Positions 1 through 11,900 of a stretch of DNA of 64,000 nucleotides are shown here, in pieces. The number at the start of each line of letters is the position of its first letter. Within the stretch, counting starts at the first letter, position 1. Made by a program: the position numbers and the translations under genes. This DNA comes from Annulohypoxylon bovei var. microspora (lineage: Eukaryota; Ascomycota; Sordariomycetes; Xylariales; Hypoxylaceae), in assembly GCA_022836615.1 (NCBI GenBank), contig MU405298.1, forward strand, positions 101,183-165,182, in the 5' to 3' direction. A model generated the notes under the pieces. The model was not told where the DNA came from and ran no database searches. It saw only the letters and a list, made by a program, of their open reading frames with translations.

Positions 1-1
1 C

Positions 2-376
2 CGCGGCGAGTCAGCGGAAAACTATGGGTCCTCGGCCACTTGCGACATTGCTTGCCTCCAGGCCCTCTCGCGAAGGATACACTTCGGCAAGTTTGTGGCG
101 GAGTCAAAATTCCAGTCCGACCCTGAGACGTATACCAAGATGATCAAGGCGGGCGACCGTGACGGAATTGGCGAGTCTATCACGAATGCTGCAGTTGAGA
201 AGCAGGTTCTGGCACGACTAGGGCTGAAGGCGCGGACCTACGGCACGGATCCGTCTACAAACGACTCGGATGCTGGTAAGATTAATGGGGAAGCCGTAGT
301 ATCCATGTACAGGGACTTCGTCATCCCTATAACAAAAGAGGTCGAGGTTGAATATCTAATGCAGCGGCTGAACTAA
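2..376 (+). CDS. ARO7: Chorismate mutase, C-terminal part (gene runs off the left edge)
   Basis: Only the last 124 codons are present; the open frame enters from the window edge and stops with TAA at 374-376. Chorismate mutase converts chorismate to prephenate, the committed step to phenylalanine and tyrosine, in the cytosol. The visible part starts near GESAENYGSSATCD and contains SRRIHFGKFVAESKF, which matches the conserved helix of yeast-type AroQ enzymes that holds the catalytic lysine (in GKF). The closing KEVEVEYLMQRLN carries the conserved glutamates of the C-terminal active-site helix. No intron is visible in this part. The gene converges on the BCP1 homogue, with about 70 bp between their stops. 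The family assignment is firm; the N-terminal regulatory half cannot be judged. Confidence 0.93.
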   Translation, partial: RGESAENYGSSATCDIACLQALSRRIHFGKFVAESKFQSDPETYTKMIKAGDRDGIGESITNAAVEKQVLARLGLKARTYGTDPSTNDSDAGKINGEAVVSMYRDFVIPITKEVEVEYLMQRLN

Positions 377-445
377 GCGGGCCATATGGCTAGATACGGA
401 AGATGAAAAGGCTCGGGTGATATTTTTATTGCGATTTGACTTATT

Positions 446-1400
446 TTAAGACGGGGGACTCAGGTACTCCCTAATGGCCTTCGCAGCATCTGCAAATTTG
501 CTAGCCTCGATTAATATCATAAAGCCACGCGGCATAACGCCCATCTCCTGGAAAGCCCTCTTGCTATCCGCAATGGCCTCGTCGATCTTCGTGAAGTCGT
601 AGCTACCGTATGCCGCCGCGTATTTTTGTAATACCTCGTCCTCCGGGTGGAAGTAGAACATCGTCGCGTCTTGCTTTCCCTTCTTCCGTCTTCTCTCAGC
701 GACGTCGAGCGTCGACTCGATTTCATGATAGGTCTTGGAGACAACCAAGTAATGCGAGAACTCATAGGGCTCCTTGTCTTCCACCGCGGCCTCGATCTCG
801 TCGATTAGCATGCCGTACATAGGAGGCGAGATCTCCGAAGGCATGTTGATCAGGCGCTCCGAAAGCACCAGCCCCACGTGCTTCCCAGAAGACAACAGCT
901 CTGGTATTCCCGCCAGCGCCTGGTTAGTCCCGGCCTTTTGGGAGAGGTACTTCGTGAGGTCGGCGATCGGCTTCTTCTCGCGGTGTTCGTGCAAATTGAG
1001 CGCAGTCAGAAAAGCGTACGCGTCGGTCTCTTTACCTTCAACCTTCACGGTCGACCCGATTGTCGGTTGCGACAAGACCAGATCCGCGAGCCCCGAGATG
1101 TCGAACAGGGCCGCGTCGACGTCGAGGAGCTGCCGCAGCAGCGATTTCGTACCGTGGAAGTCAATCTCTGAGTCGAAGTTAAACCACTCGAAATCCACGT
1201 TGACCATGTCGAAGTCCTATGTTTGCGATTCATAGTATCAGCTAAATTTGGTTTCTAGCGGATGCGGCAAGCCGCGCGACGGGAAAGTTTCTGGGTGCTA
1301 AGTGCCCACTCACGTCATCGTCCGAGCTATCGCTATCCTCAACCATCTTGTCGGGGGCCTCGGCGGCACCGTCGGCTTCTCTCGCGCGCTTCTTGGCCAT
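446..1400 (-). CDS. BCP1: Bcp1/BCCIP family protein
   Basis: Two exons: 1314-1400 (29 codons) and 446-1216, with a 97-nt phase-0 intron (GTGAGT donor, ATAG acceptor). The product is 285 aa, close to the roughly 283 aa of yeast Bcp1. Exon 1 encodes a basic then acidic N-terminus (MAKKRAREADGA followed by EDSDSSDDD), typical of this nuclear family. Exon 2 continues DFDMVNVDFEWFNFD, a strongly conserved signature. Conserved blocks further on include HVGLVLSERLINMP and DEIEAA. In yeast, Bcp1 acts as a chaperone for ribosomal protein Rpl23 and in nuclear export of the kinase Mss4; the human relative is BCCIP. The start was chosen at the ATG of exon 1 because it adds the expected acidic leader. The same job here is inferred from family membership. 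Confidence 0.93.
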
Positions 1401-3535
1401 AATGCTGCCTCTTAAGTCTTATTGAATTGGTGCAAAAGTTATGTGAACTACGCCGGTAGCGTAACTTCTTAATAGTTGGAACTGGGTCGTGAACGATAAA
1501 CTTAAGGTGGTCTGGGCGGTCAGGTACCAGCAAAAAATTCTGCCGGCTAACCTGCCCCTCACTAATCCATTTTTAGTCAACGAGCTTTTAGCTCGCCTTG
1601 CTAGGGCTTAACCTAGAAAAATTGGGAAGGAGCTGGGCAGCTGAAGGAAGCTAGACCTTAGGCGCTTAGGTAAGTACGGTATTTTTATTCATCTATCCCC
1701 TTAATTGGCAGTTGTCTTCAGACAAGGTTTAAACTCAGTGGGCTGTTACCTGTATTCTACCTGATAAACCCCGCCTAAAGACAACTTGGAACTGCCAATT
1801 ACCTAAGGGGATAGGTAGGATATTTGGTCAGCAAACATGGAATATTCATATAGGCATATGTGTCACTGTAGGTAATTCATTCATCAGACCTGATCATAGG
1901 TAAACCTTTTCATAGTTCTGGTTACCTAGTTTGCATATACATGGAATTTACTTGATCAAACTCTTCTGTGATGTAAAATCTACGAAATATCTGCAACACG
2001 AAGCTTCAAGGTTCTCGGCATGTAGAGCTTCATCTAAAATCCTAGGTAATGACTTCCTTGATCCCTTTCGACATGAAGCTAGCGCAACTGTTAGAGCTGC
2101 TAGTTTTCCTAAAGTTAACCGTATGTGCCTTAATAAATGGATGGTCCATGTGGATTTTCGAAAGTAGAGCTGAAATGTCTACGTAACCATATTATCCACT
2201 ATATAGTTGGCCTTACACACATGCAACGAATGTGGATGGATATAGGACAATCACCTGTCTACCTACAACTAGGTGTTGTTCCAATGAAGAGACTCAATAG
2301 CTCATACATATTCGACCCCCCTAGAGTCTTTCACGAGATAGATACCTAGACATAGTTATAGCAGATCAAGTTTTACTTACGGTAACTATAACTAAGAGAA
2401 AAGAAACCCCCTAGGTAGTTAGTCGGCCTTGCGAAATAGGTCTGGGTAAGGAGTCAAGGAAGTGAAAGTAAGAGAAAGCGTCGTTGAATCATAAAAACAA
2501 CTACCGCCTGCCTTGGCGTTAAGAATTACATAGAATTGGGAGAGACATTACAATCCTTCAAATTTTTTCCTCCAGTCATCTACCCTCTACCTCTACCGCA
2601 TCGAGGAGGTATTTAGCCAATTTCATTAGTAAGCGACGTCTCCTCTCGCGAATCGAATTATATACCTCGATCGGAGTGTATCTCATCCATGGCGTCTTAG
2701 ATCTCGCAGATTTGCGTGATCACCAGGAAGAGAGGCATACGCCATGTGCGTGGCTTTGATCCCGATTGGCGTGTGCGTGATGTTTGTGCGTGGTTTGCGA
2801 AGGCAGCTTGGCCAACCAGCTACAGCGCTTTAACCCAGCCAACCCTCCATTGGGTTGGGTGAAATATCGGTATATCTAACTCTCCCTGTCTTGCCTATTA
2901 CGGACTTCTCGTGGTAACCTTATTGGCCACAAAAATTTCCGAGCCCTCGCCCATGTGGCATACATACCAGTACCTGATATATAGAAACCTGGGGTAAAAG
3001 GTGTGGTAGGAGATCTGTCCCACTCCAACGACGAGTATCGGTCCGGACGTTCAGCCTGATGCTATATAAATAGGCCATGTATGAAAATTCTGCTGTACGT
3101 AAGTAGCTTATTTCCACTAAATACTATAATAGCATGCAACGACAATCGGGCCAGGTGTTGATGCCATCAAGATCGCAATACACGTATGAAAGACTAATAT
3201 ATTACTAGTGGGTATAATTCCGTGGGACGCGTGTCCCCCAATATGTCAACTCTCCAAGTGAGGTGCAAAACCAGCGCTCCAACCCAGAACCCGGGCTTCC
3301 TTGAACGCCGTGACGCACAACTCCCTTGGCCCGGATGGGTCGACCCAAATGAGGGAAAAATTAGAAATGAGATTGTCGAAACACGATGTGATGGGCCGAA
3401 TGAAACCATAACCCCAGCTCCAATGCAAGTCCAACCAGGTCCAACCAAATCCACGCCATTAACATGCTATGCATATGAATTAAGATGGTATTTCCGAGTA
3501 CATTGAATCATTATCAACCCGTAACGTTCGATTCA
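1401..3535. other. Intergenic, no convincing gene; small inverted repeat inside
   Basis: About 2.1 kb upstream of both the BCP1 homologue and the region following the cyclin stop. Short open frames exist but lack codon bias, conserved motifs or splice-supported extensions. An imperfect inverted repeat lies at 1693-1814 and is listed separately. Confidence 0.6.
1693..1814. repeat. Imperfect inverted repeat, possible fold-back MITE remnant
   Basis: The left arm begins CTATCCCCTTA then ATTGGCAGTT and GTCTT. The reverse complement of the right arm begins CTATCCCCTTAGGTA, then ATTGGCAGTTCC and GTTGTCTT. The arms match apart from 4-5 base gaps and enclose about 122 bp. No clear target-site duplication is seen, so transposon origin is only a suggestion. 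Confidence 0.5.
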
Positions 3536-4521
3536 TTAAGGTCCCGTCGTCGAAGGCATGTGCAGATAGTCTCGTGGTAAGGTCGTGTTGTTGCTGAATG
3601 CTTCCCGAGCTTCTCGATTTAGACCTTGGACATGACCAAACGGGGTAGCCATTTCTGTATCCACAGGGGTAAGCTGCAGGCCCAAGCCCAGCACAGCGTG
3701 TCCAGAGCTCATCGACTTCACGTGCTTAGCCGTATTGTTATCGTCTCCCATTTCACTGTCTGTGTCGACCAACTCCCTTCGGGCCATTTCGATATCGTGT
3801 CTTGCTTGCTTGATCGACTTTGCCTCCCACAAGGGCAATATGCGATAACCCAAGTTCTCCATGATGCAACGCTCGGTGAAATTAATCTGATCGCATGTCC
3901 ATTGGTTCCGACCCCACGAAGAGCTGTAATATTGAGTTGTCTCTTGCAAATCCTCTACGAACTTGTCTGCGATCACCAATGCGGCTAGAATAATAACCTC
4001 GGGGAACACATTGTCGATATGCACAGCTTGGACCGCACCAGATGGGAGCGTATGACGTTTCGGACCTAGTTCGTTCTGTCTGCCTAATGGAAAAGAGATT
4101 CGCCAACTTCGAGAAAATCGAGAATTCAACGAGTCTAAGACGCAGGCTGCCAGAGCAATGATATCCATTGGCAGATTGGCACGTGCCAATATGCCTTGCA
4201 CTATTGGGATAGACGGCGTCATAAAGGAAGCTCCCGGGGGTAGCATTCTCGCTAAATGGGCAGCGGGACCTAAAACCAATAATTAGAATTGGACGTAGAC
4301 TATCCGAGAAAAAAACGCCACTAACCTAGAAATTCGTGACTGGTGCTCTCGACATCTTCGGCGGTGATGCGAGGGCTTTGCGTAGCAGATGAATTCTTAG
4401 AAGACGGTGGCGGCGTTGGTAGATTGGACAGCGGCTTGTAAAACTGTCTGAAGTATGCGTCGTCGAATTCGAATTCATCGTCGTAGGTAGAGAAACACCT
4501 AGAGTGCCCCATTTTGGCCAT
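3536..4521 (-). CDS. Cyclin-domain protein, Pho85/PCL cyclin-like
   Basis: Two exons: 4326-4521 and 3536-4269, joined through a 56-nt phase-1 intron (GTTAGT donor, TTTTAG acceptor). The product is 309 aa. The N-terminal 65 residues are polar and acidic (YDDEFEFDDAYFRQFY) and proline-rich. The central region has the cyclin-box helices: NLPMDIIALAACVLDSL, VFPEVIILAALVIADKF and FTERCIMENLGYRILPL. The lysine-rich third helix with following acidic residues (ADKFVED) is typical of cyclins that bind Pho85-class kinases (PCL1/2/5 type) in fungi. It is expected to activate a cyclin-dependent kinase in cell-cycle entry or nutrient signalling; the subtype cannot be fixed from sequence alone. The C-terminus is unstructured. 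A different minor fungal cyclin class (Clg1-like) is possible. Confidence 0.82.
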
Positions 4522-7500
4522 TTTTTATGTGCTTAAGGCGACAAGATTTCAAGATGCTAGGCAACTAATAAACCACGATGGGAAGCGAGAAGGGCTGCTC
4601 ATATTTGAACAAAAACCTCTCTTCTAGATATATTACCTAGAACTAGAAATATATCACGCGCTCAAGCTACTCAAATAGTCCGATAGTGATCGAGTCGTGG
4701 ATCAAGCCAGACCAGACAGCTATGGGTATCTTATATACGCAAGTAACAGCGCTAATGAACACAAGCGCCTCCGGATATTCGGCGAGAAGAGAGGGAAGAA
4801 AATAATCAATTCTCGGAAGAGTAGGTAGACGAACGAATATATAAACAGATTTAAATGGAATACATAGATACCCAGGCAGATATTCGAATAAACCGGGTGG
4901 ATGAGGCGAGGGGGGTCAAGTTTATTATGCAGAGAGGACTGCACGGGTCAGAAGCAAAGCCGAGCACTTGCAGCCCTGTCCATGTAAGTACGAGGTTAGG
5001 TACCGCATATGCCCTAATGCATGCATAGCCATTATTGGTATTGTCCCAATTGGATGCGGTAACATCATACGGGGAATTTATGAGTACCTGAAAGAACCAA
5101 CGTTAGAGAGCTGAGGACGGAACATTCGAAATAAACGAAGCTGAATCGTAAGCGTAGTAGCTAAAAATTAGCCGGATCTTTTTGAAATGTGTAAAAATGT
5201 ACCCATCACAGCGTCTCTAGTACATAGTACGGTTTGCTATACGGAACGAAGTTGGATGGTGACAAAGTTAGGGAGGGGAAGAACCAACTTCGAGATCACG
5301 CAAGCTTCCTTGCAACTACTGCTAGTTGATCCCCAAGTTTCTTTTCCTTTTCGGTGTGGGGGTCTGAATATCAAAATAGCTTTTGCTGGTCTGATGTTTG
5401 TGTTCATCATTCGAACCTTCGAGCCTTTTGGCCATAATGGTCGATGGATCAAATCGGGCGAGATTCTCACCGACCAAACATGAATACTAGGTAGGTCAAG
5501 TACCTAACGTTCCAATGTGCCAATGTGGGTAGAATATAGAATAACAGCAGATGGATATCACAGATAATCGAACGAACTCGGTTCAAACTCACAGATCTGG
5601 TTGCCTATACCTGCTATAGTATAAACCGTATAAATCTATCCGGGGAGTTCGTCATGTCTCGGATCAGGCCACAAAAAAAAGACGTACTACCTAGGTAGGT
5701 ATAGTAGCGGGTCTCGAGTTCGAGTCAGTGGAGGAATTCCAGATTTGCTGGTTTCTTCGCCTATCGTGGATATTCGGCTAGGTGAACCCCACAGGCGACA
5801 TAGCACTACAAGCTACATACATAGGACGGGCAGGATGGGGCATCAGAATTGTCGAGAACAGCCCTAGAGAAGCACAAAGAAGCAGGGAGCCAAGGATGAG
5901 AAAGGAAAAAACATGCTGGTGGTAGTGTGCTGGTGTGGCATCGGCCAAGAGGTCCAAAAGGTTAAAGAGATGTTGGTGCGATGCGACCGGTCTTCCAGCG
6001 GTGAGCTTGGCTTGATTTGATGTTATAAACTTGTAACTGGTGAATGTAAACTTGATATTGGTGAGTTTCATGGATTGATGATGGCGGGGGAATGATGATG
6101 AGTTCAGTCCCACTAAATTACCCCTACCTTCAGGCTCTTCTTACCCGCTAGAAGCTACAGCTCTTTCCTCAAGCTGCTTTCCAAGGTTCATTCGTACAGT
6201 ATGTGCCTCATAAGGTTAGGTGTAGGTGAGGCAGTTTAAACGTTGGTCCCTTACTGCATAGGTAGCAATACCTAGGTATGTACCTAAGCTACCCACCTAG
6301 TAGTGAAGCTACTTAAGCTAGATACCTACCTACCTGAGGTACTTGAGTTTCCACATATAAAGATCTAGTAGTTCAGGTACCTCCCGATAGGCGTCAATCA
6401 CTCAGCCACAACCCCTATTAGCGCCCTATTGCCTATTGGCTCTTTACGAGCTATCCCAATAATACGATATCGAAACAACTTCCAGATCATTACCTTATTC
6501 TACCACCATAGCCTACTAGTAATATACTAGGTAGGTATTGTACATCTTACAAGCAGATCAGATCAGACCGAGTCATACCTAGATGTAGATAGATATCTAC
6601 CTACATACATACCAACCTACCTAAGCAATAGCATTTAATCCTACCGCTCTACCGCTCTATTACCGCTCTGTCGCTCTTGGATATTCGACAACGCGACGGC
6701 CCTCCTTGGGGATGCATAAGCACGCTCGCTAGCTCCGCCTACACCGCCTTCTATACATAGAAGGTATGTACAGGTAGGTAGGTATGTACTATGTAAGACT
6801 GGTAGGTTAATGAGAGTGACGTGTAGGATGGCGTATCACACAATCGCCGGCGCCTTTTCGGATTTGACCTCTCGGACCTAGGGCTACCTAAGTGGTAGGT
6901 ACACACGAAGTATCGCCTACACTATTCTACTAGGTATTCCTTTGAACGCCGGTGGGTCTTCTCATTTCCACGTTTCCTAAAATAAATAAACATCCTTAGG
7001 GGCCTTGCCATGAATCCATGATATCCCATCTAACCTACATACATACGCGTAAACGATGCTCGAGCGCTCCGATCCGATGCTCTGGTTTGCTCGGCATTTA
7101 GAAGACGGTTTCGGTCTCCTCTTTTACGAGGCCAGCGTGTCACTGCACCTCCATTGAGACTCGTATGTTAAAATTATATCAAAATCGCAGGCATCGCAGG
7201 CATGCATACCGCATCCGCTTTTCCGAGCTTACAATGCATCGGCATAGGTCAAAGGAACGGAAAGACATGCGGCTGAAAATGACGACTACAACCATCGAGT
7301 AACTCGTAAAGATTAAAGATCTATGTAAACTCGAACGTTTTCCATCGAGCTTTTTCTAAGGTTCTCTTCTAAGCATTTCCAAAGTCTAAACACGACTTTA
7401 TTTCGTCCACTCAGCATCTGCCAACATTCACATCTTCAGTCACAACATGTATAATCAATCTCGCGCTCTCTTTACAAGAATTCCACCAAGCTGCACGTGT

Positions 7501-8834
7501 GTTACATGTAACATTTGATAATCAGTAGATGAATCAGATCAGTGATAAATGATCGACAGGAACGGGAAAATCAGTTCTAGCCTCCCCCCCCCACATCCCA
7601 CATTCCGACCTTACGGTACCTACTCATTTTACACGTGAGTCGCCATTAATACCGCCGATCCGAATACTCGTCACGACGTTACATGAATCGTGGTATCTCT
7701 TTGACACCGAAACAACGGAAACTTCAAAGCTACCTAGGTGTGTAGCTAAATGAATTCTACCTTTCCTAACCCTTGATTTTCTCAATTGCCCTTTTTTTTT
7801 TTTCAATATATCGATATATCAATAGCTAGTGCCAGTCAAACTATAGCTTCGATTCCTCGCACTATAAGCCGCTACATCGGTACTTATAAAGAGCCACAGG
7901 GGTAACTAGACACTGTCGTAGAATAATGTGTTCAGAGCTAGTTGGAACTATTGCATTATAAAGTCAAAGCATACAAAACTTATTAGCCAATGTCTGTCCT
8001 CTTCGACCACGTGCCCACTGGGCAGTCTCAAGAGTTTTCAAATATCAACTACTAGAAGGGCCGATCACGTACTGCGAGGCAATTTCATCCGTGCCTTTGG
8101 GTTACTCAACAAGACTAAAAACAACGGCGTCTAAGTAGACACTAGTGCTGTCAGAACGAAAGCCTCGTCCCTCTAACATGCGTCGACTTTGCGGAACGTT
8201 GGAGGTTGAAAACCCGGCTTGAGCCGCCCATGCTAATAGATGACGATGCGGGCAGACAATGAACGTGGGGTGTTGATATATGCCAGGTAACTTTTTGCGA
8301 CGCCGGGCAAATTTAGATATTGCTGAATGCCACATGTTATGTCAAATTACTATGATGTTGCTCGGTCCTGGATCTGCGATGCAATGGCACCAGTGTCAAA
8401 CTATATTCAAGCGTGGATGAAATGGGTTTCAGCTTAATCAGGCTGAAGTGACTGGCGTTCGAAGCATTTGAAGCATTTTTAACATGCCAGAAAAGAGGCT
8501 CTCGGGTCTTTACTTCATTTCTGAGCCCAAACACGCCGAACCTTAGTTCTATGATTTTCTCAAGTCAAAGTTCATCCAAGTTCAAACATGCTCTGACGTT
8601 GAATGCACTTCCACCATATCATTATCAGTTTATCAAAGTCTCATTCTACTTCGTGTGGCGTGGGACCTAAATTAGTAGACCCACGTTAAAAAAAAAAGTT
8701 GTTCCCCGTTAACTTGATTATTAGAGGCGCCTAATCATGGCTCTTTCTGGTTTCGATGATTGCAATGTCACGATATTATCGGTATACTAGCTAGTATACC
8801 AGGTGTTTGTGATCATCCAGTGAGTCCGGAACCA
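4522..8834. other. Intergenic desert with many TACCTAGGTA-type oligomers
   Basis: More than 4 kb without a supportable gene. The stretch 6240-6800 is dense in ACCTAGGTAGGT and TACCTACC runs. Open frames up to 111 codons (5778-6113, minus) have no recognisable motif. The poly-C run near 7585 and poly-T run near 7793 are simple sequence. Confidence 0.6.
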
Positions 8835-8907
8835 GCCTGGTTAGCTCAATCGGTAGAGCGTGAGACTCTTAATCTCAAGGTTGCGGGTTCGACCCCCGCA
8901 TCGGGCT
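8835..8907 (+). tRNA. tRNA-Lys (anticodon CUU)
   Basis: A 73-nt cloverleaf without intron. The acceptor stem pairs GCCTGGT with ATCGGGC, allowing two G-U pairs. The D arm is GCTC/GAGC. The anticodon stem is TGAGA/TCTCA around loop CTCTTAA, giving anticodon CTT. The T arm is GCGGG/CCCGC around TTCGACC, which also forms the internal B box. The discriminator base is T8907. A run of nine T at 8950-8958 is the likely Pol III terminator. Confidence 0.97.
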
Positions 8908-8949
8908 CAATTCCCGATGCATCTCTTCTCAAGAGATTCTTCGAATCAA

Positions 8950-8958
8950 TTTTTTTTT
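8950..8958 (+). terminator. Pol III terminator of tRNA-Lys
   Basis: Nine consecutive T about 43 nt after the tRNA 3' end, the first T run of at least four downstream of the gene. Confidence 0.7.
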
Positions 8959-11900
8959 AATTATTGTTTTCGTATGGTGGTGTAAAAAGTGAGCCCTAAC
9001 TTAGCAGACCCACTGCGCCCCTAGAGGGACTCTTAGGATTGCTACAACGCAGCAGTTCCCCCTCCGTTAATATCAACCACCACTACTATCAGGTGTATGT
9101 AAGTATTCATATGATTTATGTATGGCGTAATACTTGAGAGCTACGTAGGTATCTCACCTTGTAATATGTCAAAGGTTCAGTCCGTTGGGGGCTAGTCACG
9201 ACATTGCACCCCTATATCTAAGATCCGCATTGTGACAATAAGGTGAGATAGGAACTTGTCCCTAATTACATTTATATATTTGACGCATATTAAATAAAAC
9301 ATTTTGTTTTATGGTCAAAGACGTAACTATGAATTAGTTGTTTAATTGTTTCAAACATTATTTGTATGAGTGCCTTAATTAATAAGTCATTCTAGTTACT
9401 TCTAATAAACATATATTGCTAACCTAGATATAGATAGTAATTAACATTACTTGTTGACATTAACCTTTATTTGTTTGAAAGGTTGGACGAGCTAGTCTTA
9501 ATGTTGATAGACCGATAGTTCTTATAATATGAAACCTAACGAATACGAAATAATGTAATATATATTCGTTTATATAATAGCATCGATCCAATCGTTCTTG
9601 TAATCGGATAAGTACCTACCTAAGTTTTCAAAACATATAATTACTAATAACTATAGTAAATTTATAAAGAATGCAATAGAATTCATTATGAACTTGTGCG
9701 TAAAACTTAGGTTATGACATATCGATATTCATCCTTTGTAAAATATTAACTTATAAAACAAACGTAACGTTTTAAATTTTCTACCTTAGGTAAGTAAATT
9801 ACAATTACCAGTGGAGAGTGAGTATTTGTCCGGGATGGGGACATAATACGTGTAAGTAACTTTCCCTTCATTATGCGACCCTCGTGTATACGGCTCATAG
9901 AAACCTAATAGCTACAAGTAGGTATCTAGGCAGGTAGGTAATTAACTTAGTTATAAGTAATTGAGTCGACACCCCTTGTTAGATAATTACATCGTCAACT
10001 TGTTGGAAAACCTGAAATGATCAATTCCATTTTTGTTTTAAAAACTAGGTACCTTAGAAATGAATGATTTACAAAACGTATAAGAAATTATGTTAGGTTA
10101 AGTCACGAATTTCGACTTTGAATTAAATAAGAAAGAAAAATTATAACAAAAAGAAAAGCCTACTCGGATTACAATCAAAATTGCAAGCCGGACTTCTACA
10201 TCGTGCTTAATGTGACTCACGATAATAACGAAACCGAGATAAATATACCTTCAGAAAATTAGGGTTCAAGTATCACCTAGTAGATAAAAAGGGAATGTTT
10301 TCTGAAGCTACCTACTAGTTCTGAAACTTTTATTCAGTTAAGAGAAGTTTGTGGAACTCTAAGTGATCCAATTTATCGGCAAAGTTATGATAGGGAACTT
10401 CCTTAGTAAACAATGAAGAGTTCGAGCACCGCAGCAATGTTAGAGGTCTTCTCTGCCTGTTATGCCTCGTCCCTTTGGGAGGATAGCCTTAAGGTCTGGT
10501 CTGAAGACCCGGCAAGATGGGAGCTCAGCCCCTAGAGGGACCATTGGGGCTAGTCCTGGAACAGAGCAGATAAAGGGCACGCTGTGTACATGTATACCGC
10601 GCTTCGTAGGCACAAGGGGTTAGAGCGCCTTGTGCAACAACATAGTTGTTTATCCATTTGCTAGGTTTGCATCGTGACAAGCAACGCCCAAATCAGGTGA
10701 AGACATCGAAAGGGGAAGAAACACCACGAAACCAAGATCCTTAACAGGACACATTGGAAATACAACAACCCGCTATAAAGGCTCCGGTTATTTTCAATCG
10801 TTTCAAGCAGCAATATGTCCCTAATTTTCCATTGTATCGCTCATTCATGGAACTCTAGCAAATTATTGTCATAGTGAAAAATGCGACGAGGCAAGGAAGC
10901 AAGATTGCCATCACTACCTACGTGCGTATGAAACAATAGGGCCAGTTAGCAATTATCACAACCTACTAGGTAGTTGAGGAACATTCATTGCTCTAAAGCA
11001 TAGTTAGTAATGACTCTGAATCGAGTATTGAATAATATTTTACCAGCTGATGATTCCCTGCAACGAACTTAAATGTCCAGTCCAGTTGAGAAGTCGTATT
11101 AGCAATATGAATTCAACAGGTTAGGTACCTAGATATATAAATATGTATTTACTTTTGTTGGTATATTATTTCTAATGACAAATTTATTTTACCCCTTATT
11201 GGTTCAAATATACCAAGCGCCTATATTAATACTGACAACAATCAGTAAATCTCCAAAACACGTCTTCCTTTTAACTACCTAGGTAATTTGTTACGAAAAG
11301 AGGTTCCCTAATATCGGTGGCGGAGCCTAACCTAGGTTAAAAGACTTTGAAGGAAGCCTTCATATCCTTAATTATGGTCCTAAGAATATCCATTTAGCTG
11401 AGTTACCTATTAGGTATTTTAACAACTGTGCCAATGGCTAACAATTGTTATGGGCCTGATAGTAACCTCGTGACGACAAACACGTCCTGGTATATTCTAC
11501 TGGGGGACTATAGGGGTGTATTGCAAATTCATTGGCCGGAGAATATCAGGCACAAACAAATTGGAATTATACTCGGCGTGGCAACTTTAGACGCTCTGGT
11601 CCGAATCAAGTCTTGTCATACTTGTCGACAACCTATACCAACGCATGTAATTGCTAGATAATTCATATAGGATCAGCACTAATATGAATTCTAACAATGT
11701 TCCGAGAAAATTTTATGTGCGCTTCCATCTGCTCGTATCGAAAGTTTTCTGGGTGTCTGGGCACGTTGGCACTAGGTAGTCTATATCTTGGCTAAATGAC
11801 TACCTTCCTCTTAAGATATTTCTATCAATTAGTGTAACTAACGGATATTTTACAAACAAGTACGTCACTAGGCCACGACTGTGTAAACGATGGCGCAGTC

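Larger units (their letters stand above)
8662..9013. repeat. Pair of related repeat fragments bracketing tRNA-Lys
   Basis: Positions 8662-8684 and 8991-9013 match at about 19 of 23 bases by eye (both contain TTAG-AGACCCAC). Each is followed shortly by GTTCCCC and CGTTAA-like sequence. They lie on either side of the tRNA gene in the same orientation. They could be degraded ends of one retroelement family that targets tRNA genes. Confidence 0.35.

Noticed and set aside
5778..6113. 111-codon frame on the minus strand
   Set aside because: Composition is of translated low-complexity DNA; one hydrophobic patch is not enough to call a gene.
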